This document shows positions 15,089-22,928 of a DNA stretch of 64,000 bases, one piece after another. This stretch comes from Krasilnikovia cinnamomea (lineage in GTDB: Bacteria; Actinomycetota; Actinomycetes; Mycobacteriales; Micromonosporaceae). The first letter of the stretch is position 1, and the number at the start of each line of letters is the position of its first letter. The notes below the pieces were generated by a model, which saw only the letters and a program-made list of their open reading frames with translations, was not told the origin of the DNA and ran no database searches. A program made the position numbers and the translations under genes. The stretch covers positions 2,046,001 through 2,110,000 of the forward strand of contig NZ_SHKY01000001.1 in NCBI RefSeq assembly GCF_004217545.1, in the 5' to 3' direction.

Positions 15089-18064
15089 TCAACTACCCGG
15101 TGTCGGGTTCGCGGACGGTGGTGCCGATGGGGCTGCGGATGCCGGTGTGGACGGACTGGCGGACGGCGTGCCGGTTCCGGCCGCCTTCTGCGCGTTCTGG
15201 AAGTTGGCCATGGCCTGGTCGAGTGCCTGCATGGCCTGACCCCAGCGGGTGAAGTCCCCGGACTGCTGGGCGGCCTTGACGTTGGCGATGGCCTGATCCA
15301 GTTCCGCGGCGGCCTGGGCGAGCTGCCCGGTCAACGCGGGCGGGGTGCCCGACGTAGGCGGCTTGGCCGGGGTGCCGGTGCTGGGGCCGCTCTGGTTCTT
15401 GCCCTGCGCGACGAGCTCGTCGAGACCCGCCTTGAGGCTGTCGGCCAGGACGACGTACTCGCCGCCGTCGCCGTACGACATGAGGACCTTCTGCAGCAGG
15501 GGTACGGCGTTCTCCTGCCCGCTCTTGACGTACACCGGCTCGACGTACAGCATCCCGTTGCCGATGGGCAGAGAGATGAGGTTGCCGAACAGGACCTGAC
15601 TCTGGTTGCTGTTCGACAGCAGGGTGAGCTCGGAACGTACGGCCGCGTTGTTGGTCATCTTCTGGTGGACCTGCACCGGGCCGGGGATCGCCGTCTGGTC
15701 CGGTAGTTCCAGCACTTCCAGGCGGGGCTCGTTGTCCACGTACGAGCCGGAGATCAGCGCCGCCAGGTTCTGCCGGTTGTTCGGGGTCACCGCCGACGTG
15801 AGCTGGAACCGGGTGCCCTCCTGGCCCGGCAGCTGCACGTTGAGGTAGTACGGCGGCTGCTGGACCTGCCGGTCGGGGTTGTCCGGCGCGTTCGGGACCT
15901 GCCAGAAGTCCTGCCCGCTGAAGTACTCGGCGGGCTTGGTGACGTGGAAGCGGGCCAGCAGGTTGCGCTGCACCTTGAACAGGTCGGCCGGATACCGGAA
16001 GTGCTCGGCGAGGTTGGGCGGGGTGTCGGCCTTGGGCGTGACGAGGTGCCCGCCGAACGCCTTGTTCCACGCCTTGAGCACGGGGTCCTGCTCGTCGAAC
16101 TCGTACAGGGTGACCGTGCCGTCGTACGCGTCGACGGTGGCCTTGACCGAGTTGCGCATGTAGTTGACGTTGTCGCGGGCCAGCGCGAACGTGCCCTGGT
16201 TCGTCAGCTCGTCGCGGGTCTGCTGCTGCAGGTTGATCTGCTGCGAGTACGGGTACGACGACGAGGTCGTGTAGCCGTCCAGGATCCACTTGATCCGCCC
16301 GTCCACGACGGCGGGGTACGGGTCGCCGTCGATGGTCAGGAACGGCGCCACCTTCTCCACCCGGGTACGCGGGTCGCGCACGTACATGAGCCGGGACTTG
16401 CTGTTGACCGCGTCTGAGAGCAGGAAGTTGCTCTCCGCGTTCTTGATGGCGAAGACGAAGCGGCGGAACGTCGAGCCGATCGGCACGCCGCCGGTGCCGG
16501 TGTAGGTGTACCGCTCCTCGGCGTTGTTGTCGCCGGGCTGCGGGCGGTCGAACTCGACGTTCTTGTTCTTGTCGGCCTGCCCGACGATGGCGTACTCGGA
16601 GGCCTGCTCGCCGTAGTAGACCCGCGGCTGGTCGACCTTGATCTCTTCCTTCGGCGACGAGCAGTTGGCCTGCTGGCCCGTGCCGAGGAAGCCGGAGACG
16701 AAGTACGGCAGGCCGCCGCCGCAGACCTGGTTGGCCGGGGCGGCCACCAGCCCGTACCCGTGGGTGAAGACGGTGTGCCGGTTGAGCCAGTTGCGCTGCT
16801 GCGGGGTGAGCTGGCTGTCGTTGATCTCGCGGACGCCGACCACGTAGTCGCGGGTGGTGCCGTTCATGTCGTAGCGGTCGACGTCGAGCTTCTGGCCGAA
16901 GTCGTAGAAGCCGCGCACCTGCTGGGACTGGGTGAAGGCCTCGGACACCAGTTGCGGGTCGATCAGCCGGACGTTCTGCGCGCTGATGTTGGCGGGCAGG
17001 TTGGCCGGCGGGACGGCGTTCGAGGCGGGGTATTCGCTGACCTGTGTCTTGTCCAGGCCGAACGCGGCCCGGGTCGCCTCGATGGAGCGCGCGATGTACG
17101 GCGCCTCCTTGTCCTGCAGGCTCGGCTGGACCTGGAAGTTCTGCACCGCGAGCGGGTAGATGCCGCCGATCGCGACCGCGGAGATGGCCAGCAGGCCGAG
17201 GGCGACGCCGGGCCAGACGAGGTTACGCATGACCGCGTTGGAGAAGACGATGATCGCGATCGCCACGACGATGGAGATGTAGACGAGGATCTCTTTGGCG
17301 GGCAGCAGCGCGTTGACGTCGGTGTAGCCGGCGCCGTACAGGCCCGGGGAGACGTGCTGCTCGAGCAGCAGGGCCCGCCGGTCGAGGATGTAGGCGACCG
17401 CCTTGAGCAGCACGAAGAAGGCCACGAGGGTGGTCAGGTGGGCACGTGCGGCCGCCGTCATCCGGTCCCCGACGCCCTGCAGCCGGACGCCACCGAAGAT
17501 GTAGTGCACGGCCAGCGCCCCGATGACCGACAGCACGATCGCGGTGAAGCCGACCCCGAGCAGGTAGCGCCAGAACGGGAACTCGAAGACGTAGAACCCG
17601 ATGTCCACCTTGAACTGGGGGTCCTTGACGCCGAAGGGCTGGGCGTTGCGGAACAGCATCCAGTCCTTCCAGCGGCTCTGCGCGCTCAGCCCGGCGAAGA
17701 GTCCGATAACGGCACAGACCACCGCGATCCAGGTGCCGATCCGGGGGGCGATGATCATGCGGTACCGCTCGAGGGTGGCCTGCTCGGCGGAGTGCGGACG
17801 CAGCATGGGCCGCAGCCGGTACGCCAGGTACAGGTTCGCGCCGATGATCAGGGCCATGGCGAGGCCGATCGCCACGAACAGCAGCAACCGGGTCAGCAGG
17901 ACCCCGGTGAAGACGTTCGTGAACGCGACCTCGTTGAACCACAGCCAGTCGGTGTACGCGTCGATGCCCCAGCCGAGCAGCGTGAAAAGGAGGAAGACCC
18001 CCACCAGGACGCCCACGGTCACGCGACCACGACGGCTCATCCTCGGCAGCGGACTGTTACGCAT
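15089..18064 (-). CDS. UPF0182 family membrane protein
   Basis: This large membrane protein has about 991 residues. Seven hydrophobic helices fill roughly residues 10-310 (GVLVGVFLLFTLLGWGIDAY; GLAMALIIGANLYLAYRL). A large, presumably extracytoplasmic, domain follows with the family's conserved stretches FYDFGQKLDVDRYDMNG and WLNRHTVFTHGYGLVAAP. The C terminus has a helical pair (LAQAAAELDQAIANVKAAQQ; WGQAMQALDQAMANFQ) and a Ser/Pro/Ala tail. The family is ubiquitous in actinobacteria and uncharacterised. ATG 18064 was preferred over GTG 18082. It lies downstream of the PDZ protease on the same strand, which is its usual actinobacterial neighbour. Confidence 0.93.
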   Translation of the reverse strand: MRNSPLPRMSRRGRVTVGVLVGVFLLFTLLGWGIDAYTDWLWFNEVAFTNVFTGVLLTRLLLFVAIGLAMALIIGANLYLAYRLRPMLRPHSAEQATLERYRMIIAPRIGTWIAVVCAVIGLFAGLSAQSRWKDWMLFRNAQPFGVKDPQFKVDIGFYVFEFPFWRYLLGVGFTAIVLSVIGALAVHYIFGGVRLQGVGDRMTAAARAHLTTLVAFFVLLKAVAYILDRRALLLEQHVSPGLYGAGYTDVNALLPAKEILVYISIVVAIAIIVFSNAVMRNLVWPGVALGLLAISAVAIGGIYPLAVQNFQVQPSLQDKEAPYIARSIEATRAAFGLDKTQVSEYPASNAVPPANLPANISAQNVRLIDPQLVSEAFTQSQQVRGFYDFGQKLDVDRYDMNGTTRDYVVGVREINDSQLTPQQRNWLNRHTVFTHGYGLVAAPANQVCGGGLPYFVSGFLGTGQQANCSSPKEEIKVDQPRVYYGEQASEYAIVGQADKNKNVEFDRPQPGDNNAEERYTYTGTGGVPIGSTFRRFVFAIKNAESNFLLSDAVNSKSRLMYVRDPRTRVEKVAPFLTIDGDPYPAVVDGRIKWILDGYTTSSSYPYSQQINLQQQTRDELTNQGTFALARDNVNYMRNSVKATVDAYDGTVTLYEFDEQDPVLKAWNKAFGGHLVTPKADTPPNLAEHFRYPADLFKVQRNLLARFHVTKPAEYFSGQDFWQVPNAPDNPDRQVQQPPYYLNVQLPGQEGTRFQLTSAVTPNNRQNLAALISGSYVDNEPRLEVLELPDQTAIPGPVQVHQKMTNNAAVRSELTLLSNSNQSQVLFGNLISLPIGNGMLYVEPVYVKSGQENAVPLLQKVLMSYGDGGEYVVLADSLKAGLDELVAQGKNQSGPSTGTPAKPPTSGTPPALTGQLAQAAAELDQAIANVKAAQQSGDFTRWGQAMQALDQAMANFQNAQKAAGTGTPSASPSTPASAAPSAPPSANPTPGS

Positions 18065-18144
18065 GACCAACGTTGGCTCCACACACTCGGTCTCGCCGGT
18101 CGCCGGCCGCGGCGGCCGGCCGGTGACTCACATTACGATGCCGC

Positions 18145-18170
18145 CCGGGTGTAGTACCCGGTACACCCGG
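18145..18170. promoter_or_regulatory. Inverted repeat upstream of the UPF0182 gene
   Basis: CCGGGTGTA/TACACCCGG is a 9-bp inverted repeat with an 8-nt centre, 80 bp before the UPF0182 start. A TAATGT hexamer on the minus strand follows it, so the site may be an operator above a promoter, or a terminator for the protease gene. Confidence 0.4.
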
Positions 18171-18224
18171 ACCGATTCTTGCGCGGCCGGGCGATGCTCG
18201 GCGAGGCCACACGGCGGCCCCCAC

Positions 18225-19253
18225 TCACGCCGCCGGGCACGGGGCCGGCGTGCCACCGCTGGTGAACGTCTTCACCGCCGTGAGCGCGTCGTCCACGGTG
18301 GCCACCCTGGCCATCGGCAGGCCCGGGACGGAGTTGCGCATTGCCTCCGCACAGTTGTCGGCCGGCACGAGGAAGAGCTGCGCCCCGGCCTCCTTGGCGC
18401 CCACGAGTTTCTGCGGGATTCCCCCGATCGGCCCCACGTTGCCGTCGTCGTCGATCGTCCCCGTACCGGCGATGATCTTGCCGCCGGTGAGGTCCGCCGG
18501 GGTCAGCTTGTCGATGATGCCGAGCGTGAACATGAGTCCCGCGCTGGGCCCGCCGACCTCGTCCAGGGCGATCGCGACCTTGAAGGGGTGCGGCTGCCGC
18601 TTTTCGATCTCCACCCCGATTCGCGGCGTCTTGCCGTCCTTGTCCGCCTTGGTGGTGATCGAGGCCGTGCCCGGCTTGCCGTCCCGGGTGTAGGCCACGG
18701 CCAGCGTGGCGCCCGCCGGCTTGGCCCGGATCAGCTCGGTCAGCTTCGCCGGGCTGGTGACCGCGGTGCCGTCGACCGTCGTGACGACGTCACCGTCGCG
18801 CAGCTTGCCCTCCGACGCGCCACCGGCGGTGACCTTCTTCACGTACGTCTGCACGGGGTAGCCCAGCTCGCGCAGCGCCACCGTCTCGGCGGTGCTCTGC
18901 GACGACTGGAACTCCTCCTTGTTGTCCTGCTCGACCTGCTTCTCGCTGCGGTCCGGCGGGTAGATGAGCTCGCGCGGCACGACCGCCTGCTCCTTGCTGA
19001 ACCAGCCCCGGATCGCCCAGATCAGCTCGACGTCGGGCTGCACCCCCACCGTCGTCATCCGCAGCTGGCCGGCGGAGGTCGAGGTGGCGGCGTTCGTCAC
19101 CTGGATGACTTCCTTGCCGTTGTCCGTGCCGAGCGTGTTCACCGTCGGCCCCGGCTTGAGCACCACGTAGGGCAGGGGCGTGGCCATGACACCGACGGCG
19201 AGCAGCGCGGTGATCAGGGCGCCGAGGATGACCGTGACACCGCGACGTCTCAT
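18225..19253 (-). CDS. PDZ-Lon (S16-like) membrane-anchored serine protease
   Basis: This 342-residue protein has an N-terminal transmembrane anchor at about residues 5-27 and an intermediate domain. A PDZ domain (about 130-200, GASEGKLRDGDVVTTVDGTAV) and a C-terminal Lon-type proteolytic domain follow, with the catalytic dyad visible: Ser in GGPSAG (about 237) and Lys in GIPQK (about 282). It corresponds to the YlbL-like PDZ/S16 proteins of Gram-positive bacteria, thought to act in envelope quality control. The start ATG-AGA-CGT-CGC is chosen because the signal anchor follows at once; the longer frame upstream is the antisense of the next gene. Confidence 0.92.
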   Translation of the reverse strand: MRRRGVTVILGALITALLAVGVMATPLPYVVLKPGPTVNTLGTDNGKEVIQVTNAATSTSAGQLRMTTVGVQPDVELIWAIRGWFSKEQAVVPRELIYPPDRSEKQVEQDNKEEFQSSQSTAETVALRELGYPVQTYVKKVTAGGASEGKLRDGDVVTTVDGTAVTSPAKLTELIRAKPAGATLAVAYTRDGKPGTASITTKADKDGKTPRIGVEIEKRQPHPFKVAIALDEVGGPSAGLMFTLGIIDKLTPADLTGGKIIAGTGTIDDDGNVGPIGGIPQKLVGAKEAGAQLFLVPADNCAEAMRNSVPGLPMARVATVDDALTAVKTFTSGGTPAPCPAA

Positions 19254-19274
19254 GCGCGGAAGCGTATCCAACCA

Positions 19275-19348
19275 TGCTGAGTTCTCCCTGAGCTGGGACT
19301 TGAGCCGTGCTGGGCCGTGGCTGGCAACCTGCTGAGTTCTCTCTGAGC
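19275..19348. promoter_or_regulatory. Direct-repeat operator in divergent promoter region
   Basis: TGCTGAGTTCTCCCTGAGC (19275-19293) and TGCTGAGTTCTCTCTGAGC (19330-19348) differ at one base and lie 55 bp apart. Each holds two CTGAG half-sites 11 bp apart, the layout bound by OmpR-family response regulators. They lie between the PDZ protease and the DUF2342 gene. Confidence 0.55.
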
Positions 19349-19385
19349 GGACACCTGCGTCAGGTCCGGGCGGGCGGTTCACGCG

Positions 19386-19391
19386 TACCGT
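19386..19391 (+). promoter_or_regulatory. -10 box of leaderless transcript
   Basis: TACCGT ends 6 nt before GTG 19398, with no Shine-Dalgarno in between. Confidence 0.5.
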
Positions 19392-19397
19392 GGACTC

Positions 19398-20663
19398 GTG
19401 CCTGATATCCCGTTCGGCTTCTCGCTGCCCGGCGCCCAGCCGCCCGACCCCTCCGACCCCCAGCAGATGCAGCAGTTCATGGCTCAGCTGCAGCAGATGT
19501 TCGCCACCCCCGGCGACGGCCCGGTGAACTGGGACCTGGCCCGCCAGGTGGCGGCCAGTCAGCTTGCCGCGGCGGGTGACCCCGCGGTGACCATCGTCGA
19601 GCGCAACCAGGTCGAGGAGTCGCTGCGGCTCGCCGATCACTGGCTCGACCCGGTCGCCGCGCTGCCCTCGGGCATCCAGACCGCGGCCGCCTGGAACCGC
19701 AACGAGTGGATCTACAACACCCTCGACGTGTGGCGCAAGCTGTGCGACCCGATCGCCGGACGCATGGTCGGCGCCATGGGCGACCTGGTGCCCGAGGAGG
19801 CGCGCGCCCAGCTCGGCCCGATGCAGTCGATGGTGGCGACCCTGGGCGGGGCGCTGTTCGGTGGCCAGCTCGGCCAGGCGCTGGGCCAGCTCGCGGCCGA
19901 GGTGCTCTCGGCCGGCGACATCGGGCTCCCGCTCGGCCCGGCCGGCACGGCCGCGCTCATCCCGGTCAACATCAAGGGGTACGGCGAGGGCCTGGAGCTG
20001 CCCGAGGACCAGGTCCGGCTGTACGTGGCGCTGCGCGAGGCGGCCCACCAGCGGCTGTTCCAGCACGTCCCGTGGCTGCGGGCGCACGTGCTCAACGCGG
20101 TCGAGACGTACGCGAACGGGATCACGGTCAACCGGGACGCGATCGAGGAGGCGATGAGCCGGGTCGACCCGTCCGACCCGGAGTCGATGCAGGCCATGGC
20201 GCTGGAAGGCATCTTCACGCCCGAGGACACCCCGCAGCAGAAGGCCAGCCTGGCCCGGCTGGAGACCGCCCTGGCGCTGATCGAGGGCTGGGTCGGCACG
20301 GTGGTGGACAGCGCGGCCGGTGAGCGGTTGCCGTCGGTGGCCGCGCTGGGCGAGGCGTTCCGGCGGCGGCGTGGCGCGGGTGGCCCCGCCGAGCAGACGT
20401 TCGCGGCGCTGGTGGGTCTGGAGCTGCGGCCGCGGCGGCTGCGCGAGGCGGGGGCGCTGTGGGCCGCGCTCGGCGAGCAGCGCGGCATTCAGGGGCGCGA
20501 CGCGCTCTGGGAGCACCCGGACCTGCTACCGACCGACGACGACTTCGCCGACCCGCAGGCCTTCGCCAGCGCCCAGCTCGACTGGGACATCACCGACCTC
20601 GAAAAGCTCGGCAAGGACGACGAGAAGCCCGGCCAGGACGGCGAGCCCGGCGGGACCGCGTAG
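19398..20663 (+). CDS. Zinc-dependent metalloprotease-like protein (DUF2342)
   Basis: This 421-residue protein matches the actinobacterial DUF2342/zincin-like hydrolase family. Supporting segments are WNRNEWIYNTLDVWRKLCDP, GQLGQALGQLAAEVL and the putative metal-site helix REAAHQRLFQHVPW, which has the His residues followed by an acidic region. The C terminus is acidic and disordered. The substrate is unknown. The gene starts with a GTG preceded by TACCGT at leaderless spacing and is divergent from the PDZ protease. A 7-copy minisatellite begins directly after its stop. Confidence 0.88.
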   Translation: MPDIPFGFSLPGAQPPDPSDPQQMQQFMAQLQQMFATPGDGPVNWDLARQVAASQLAAAGDPAVTIVERNQVEESLRLADHWLDPVAALPSGIQTAAAWNRNEWIYNTLDVWRKLCDPIAGRMVGAMGDLVPEEARAQLGPMQSMVATLGGALFGGQLGQALGQLAAEVLSAGDIGLPLGPAGTAALIPVNIKGYGEGLELPEDQVRLYVALREAAHQRLFQHVPWLRAHVLNAVETYANGITVNRDAIEEAMSRVDPSDPESMQAMALEGIFTPEDTPQQKASLARLETALALIEGWVGTVVDSAAGERLPSVAALGEAFRRRRGAGGPAEQTFAALVGLELRPRRLREAGALWAALGEQRGIQGRDALWEHPDLLPTDDDFADPQAFASAQLDWDITDLEKLGKDDEKPGQDGEPGGTA

Positions 20664-20665
20664 TC

Positions 20666-20812
20666 CGGCTCCCGCTTGGTCAGGCCCGGCTCCCGCTTGG
20701 TCAGGCCCAGCTCCCGCTTGGTCAGGCCCAGCTCCCGCTTGGTCAGGCCCAGCTCCCGCTTGGTCAGGCCCAGCTCCCGCTTGGTCAGGCCCGGCTCCCG
20801 CTTGGTCAGGCC
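20666..20812. repeat. Seven tandem 21-bp repeats
   Basis: Seven contiguous 21-bp units with core CTCCCGCTTGGTCAGGCC start two bases after the DUF2342 stop. They are identical except for CGG versus CAG at the unit start. The array sits between convergent genes. The 21-bp length keeps every frame open across it, which explains spurious ORFs here. There are no spacers, so it is not a CRISPR. Confidence 0.95.
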
Positions 20813-20858
20813 CGGGTGCCGGGCCAAACCCGGGCCGCGTCTCCGGCCTCCCCGGCGC

Positions 20859-21455
20859 TCAGCCGCCCAGCAGTGCGCGGGTGGCCTCCCAGCCTTCGAG
20901 GGCCGGGTCGAGCGCGGACAGGTCGGCCGGGCCGCGCAGCCGGTGCCAGTCGGGGGTCGACTCGACCAGGCTGGGCTGCGGCGCGTCGCGGCGCAGCGCC
21001 ATCGGCGCGGCCGCGTCCAGGTCGAGGTCGGGCAGCCAGTCGGGCGCGGGCAGCCGCGCCGCCACACCGAGCGCCCCCGGCCCGGGCACGGCGGGGGCCA
21101 CCGCCACCGGCTTGGCCGACAGCGGGCGCAACAGCTTGCCGAGGATCATCCCGGGTACGTCGGGGGCGTCGGCCGCGACGATCGCCGCCTCGTCGAAGCC
21201 GTCGGCGGCGGCCGCGGCGAACACCGGTCGTACGGTCGCGGTCGGCACCTCGTAGATCCGCATGCCGGGCCAGGCGATCTCCTCCGCGAGCGCCCGGTCG
21301 GCGGCGGTGGCCGCGATGGCGGACTCCGCCTGGGCGAGCCGGGCCAGCAGGTCGGCCACGTCCTCGGCCAGCGCGGCCCGCCACGCGGCGGCGGCCGTCC
21401 CGGGCGGGTGCCAGGACACGGGTACGAGCAACGCGACGACGATCCGCTTCACCAC
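20859..21455 (-). CDS. Nucleotidyltransferase/glycosyltransferase-A-like protein (DUF2064-type)
   Basis: This is a 198-residue protein. MVKRIVVALLVPVSW at the start, then AAIVAADAPDVPGMILGKLLRPL with an Asp-rich metal-binding-like turn, and AVAPAVPGPGALGVAARLP resemble the small GT-A-fold proteins of the DUF2064/CofC-like group, in which a 'DAPDLP' motif binds the nucleotide-sugar metal. The N-terminal glycine-rich nucleotide loop of true CofC is not obvious. Function is therefore assigned only at fold level. It is followed on the same strand by nothing close and is convergent with DUF2342 through the repeat array. Confidence 0.6.
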   Translation of the reverse strand: MVKRIVVALLVPVSWHPPGTAAAAWRAALAEDVADLLARLAQAESAIAATAADRALAEEIAWPGMRIYEVPTATVRPVFAAAAADGFDEAAIVAADAPDVPGMILGKLLRPLSAKPVAVAPAVPGPGALGVAARLPAPDWLPDLDLDAAAPMALRRDAPQPSLVESTPDWHRLRGPADLSALDPALEGWEATRALLGG

Positions 21456-21543
21456 GTGCCGAGGCTAGCGAGCGCCGCCGGCCGGTCCGGGGCCGGCGCC
21501 AGCCGTGGGGCCTGCGGCCGGACGGTCGCCCGGGGGCCGTGGG

Positions 21544-22077
21544 TCAGTCCTCGGGCAGGTCCAGGCCGGTGGCGGCCGAGATGCCCTCCAGGTAGCCGCG
21601 GGCGCGTTCGGCCTTGGGGTACCGGTTGACCAGGTCCCAGAAGCGGGCGCTGTGGCTGGGCACGACCAGATGGGCGAGCTCGTGCAGCAGGACGTAGTCG
21701 ATGACCCAGTCGGGCATCTCCTGGATCCGGTGGGAGATCCGGATCGTGCCGTCGTCGGGCGTGCAGGAGCCCCACCGGCCGTTCTGGTTCGTCACCCAGC
21801 GGACGCTGTTGGGCGCGGCGTTGAGCGCGTGGTCGGCGAGGTAGCGGTTGACCAGCCGCCGGGCGCGCAGTTGCAGCTCGTCGTCGGTGCGCCGGATGCG
21901 CTCCTCGCGGGCGGCCAGCCGGGCCAGCATCCGGGCGACCCATTCGGTCTCCTCGGCCCGGGAGAACCGGTCCGGGATGAGCACGACGACCCGTTCACCG
22001 TCGCGGTAGGCGGACACCGTCCGGCGGCGGCGCTGGCTGCGCCGCACCTCGACGACAGGCTTGCGCGTGCGGGCCAT
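21544..22077 (-). CDS. YgjP-like zinc metallopeptidase (DUF45/M48-type)
   Basis: This 177-residue protein has the family hallmarks: NQNGRWGSCTPDDGTIRIS and the zincin helix VLLHELAHLVVPSHSARFW, giving HExxH plus the downstream His and an RARG tail. The N-terminal part (VRRSQRRRRTVSAYRDGERV) is the conserved basic beta segment. YgjP/WssR homologues are small cytoplasmic peptidases often annotated as metal-dependent hydrolases; the target is unknown. The start is ATG 22077, although no clear ribosome-binding site lies upstream. Confidence 0.9.
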   Translation of the reverse strand: MARTRKPVVEVRRSQRRRRTVSAYRDGERVVVLIPDRFSRAEETEWVARMLARLAAREERIRRTDDELQLRARRLVNRYLADHALNAAPNSVRWVTNQNGRWGSCTPDDGTIRISHRIQEMPDWVIDYVLLHELAHLVVPSHSARFWDLVNRYPKAERARGYLEGISAATGLDLPED

Positions 22078-22552
22078 TACCGGCTCGCGCGGCCCAGTTT
22101 CGGGTTCACGTTGAGACGCTAATCCGAGAGCCCCAGGTCACCGCAAGAGCACAGCGGGCGACACGCGGCAGAAATTTAAGGTTTGTACCGATGCGCCCGG
22201 AAGAATTTTCCGTGCCGCAACGCGGAGACGGCGAACTCGGATCACGATAGCTCACATGGGCCCAGAGCATCGGCGACGGCCATCTGTACTGTTTGGGAGC
22301 TTCTGAGCGTATTCCTCGGCGTGTCCCGGCACATCTGCCCCTATTCGGACATCTCGCATCGCACACTCACGACGTCGGCGACACCGTCGACGTCCGCGCC
22401 GACATGGAAACGGCCCGACCTGGGTAGGGAGCGCCCCGAAGCGAGTGGCCATATCCAGGTGGTCGCGGAGCGGTCCAGCGCCGCACCGGAAGCGGTCAAC
22501 CGCAGTCCGGGCGCTGGGACCGACCCGGCCGACAACGAGACGAGGAGGAACC
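22078..22552. other. Intergenic region without a gene
   Basis: These 475 bp lie between divergent genes. The part around 22165-22260 is A/T-richer (GAAATTTAAGG; GAAGAATTTTCC) and probably carries both promoters. No ORF here has a ribosome-binding site or recognisable domain. Confidence 0.5.
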
Positions 22553-22714
22553 GTGGCCGACAACACGTACAACGGCTACTGCGTGAAGTGCAAGGAGAAG
22601 CGCGACTTCCAGGGCACCGTGGAGGTCTCCAAGACCGGCATGAACATGGCAAAAGGCAAGTGCCCGGTCTGCGGCACGACCGTGAACCGGATCCTGGGCA
22701 AGGCCAAGGCCTGA
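22553..22714 (+). CDS. DUF5679 zinc-ribbon small protein
   Basis: This 53-residue protein has two CxxC knuckles (YCVKCKEK and KCPVCGTT) framing a short basic middle. It matches the tiny actinobacterial DUF5679 family of unknown function. The GTG start has a textbook GAGGAGG six nt upstream; the longer frame is spurious. A hairpin terminator follows at 22726. Confidence 0.9.
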   Translation: MADNTYNGYCVKCKEKRDFQGTVEVSKTGMNMAKGKCPVCGTTVNRILGKAKA

Positions 22715-22725
22715 TCGCCCGGTCG

Positions 22726-22763
22726 GGCCGGAGGGGGCGGCGCCGGAGTCGCCCCGTCCGGCC
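22726..22763 (+). terminator. Terminator after the DUF5679 gene
   Basis: GGCCGGA-GGGGGCG pairs with CGCCCC-GTCCGGCC 12 nt after the stop. Confidence 0.6.
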
Positions 22764-22825
22764 GTAACCCGTAGCGGCCCCGCCACGTTAGGTGATTGGC
22801 GGGGCGCCCACAGCCGCACCATGGC

Positions 22826-22887
22826 TGTGGATAACTCGCGTTTGCCTGTGGATAACCGGGGGCGGGCGGGTGCGACCCTGTGGACAA
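22826..22887. promoter_or_regulatory. Cluster of three DnaA boxes
   Basis: TGTGGATAA at 22826-22834 and 22847-22855 (reverse of TTATCCACA), and TGTGGACAA at 22879-22887 (reverse of the actinobacterial TTGTCCACA). All three are in one orientation and spaced 21 and 32 bp, i.e. two and three helical turns. They lie just before the E1-like gene. Confidence 0.75.
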
Positions 22888-22928
22888 CCATCACTGCAGA
22901 GCGCCACCGTGGTGACAGTCTGTCACCC

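Noticed and set aside
18225-20516. A 763-residue extension of the PDZ-Lon protease
   Set aside because: The extension is antisense to DUF2342; the protease's own transmembrane start is clear at 19253.
20666-20812. CRISPR array
   Set aside because: The repeats are directly adjacent with no spacers.
20489-21067. Minus-strand ORF reading the 21-bp repeats as GLTKREL-type heptads
   Set aside because: Its other residues are the antisense of real genes, and the repeats keep every frame open because the unit is a multiple of three.
22826-22887. Chromosomal origin of replication
   Set aside because: Only three boxes, no A/T-rich unwinding region and no dnaA/dnaN/gyrB neighbours.
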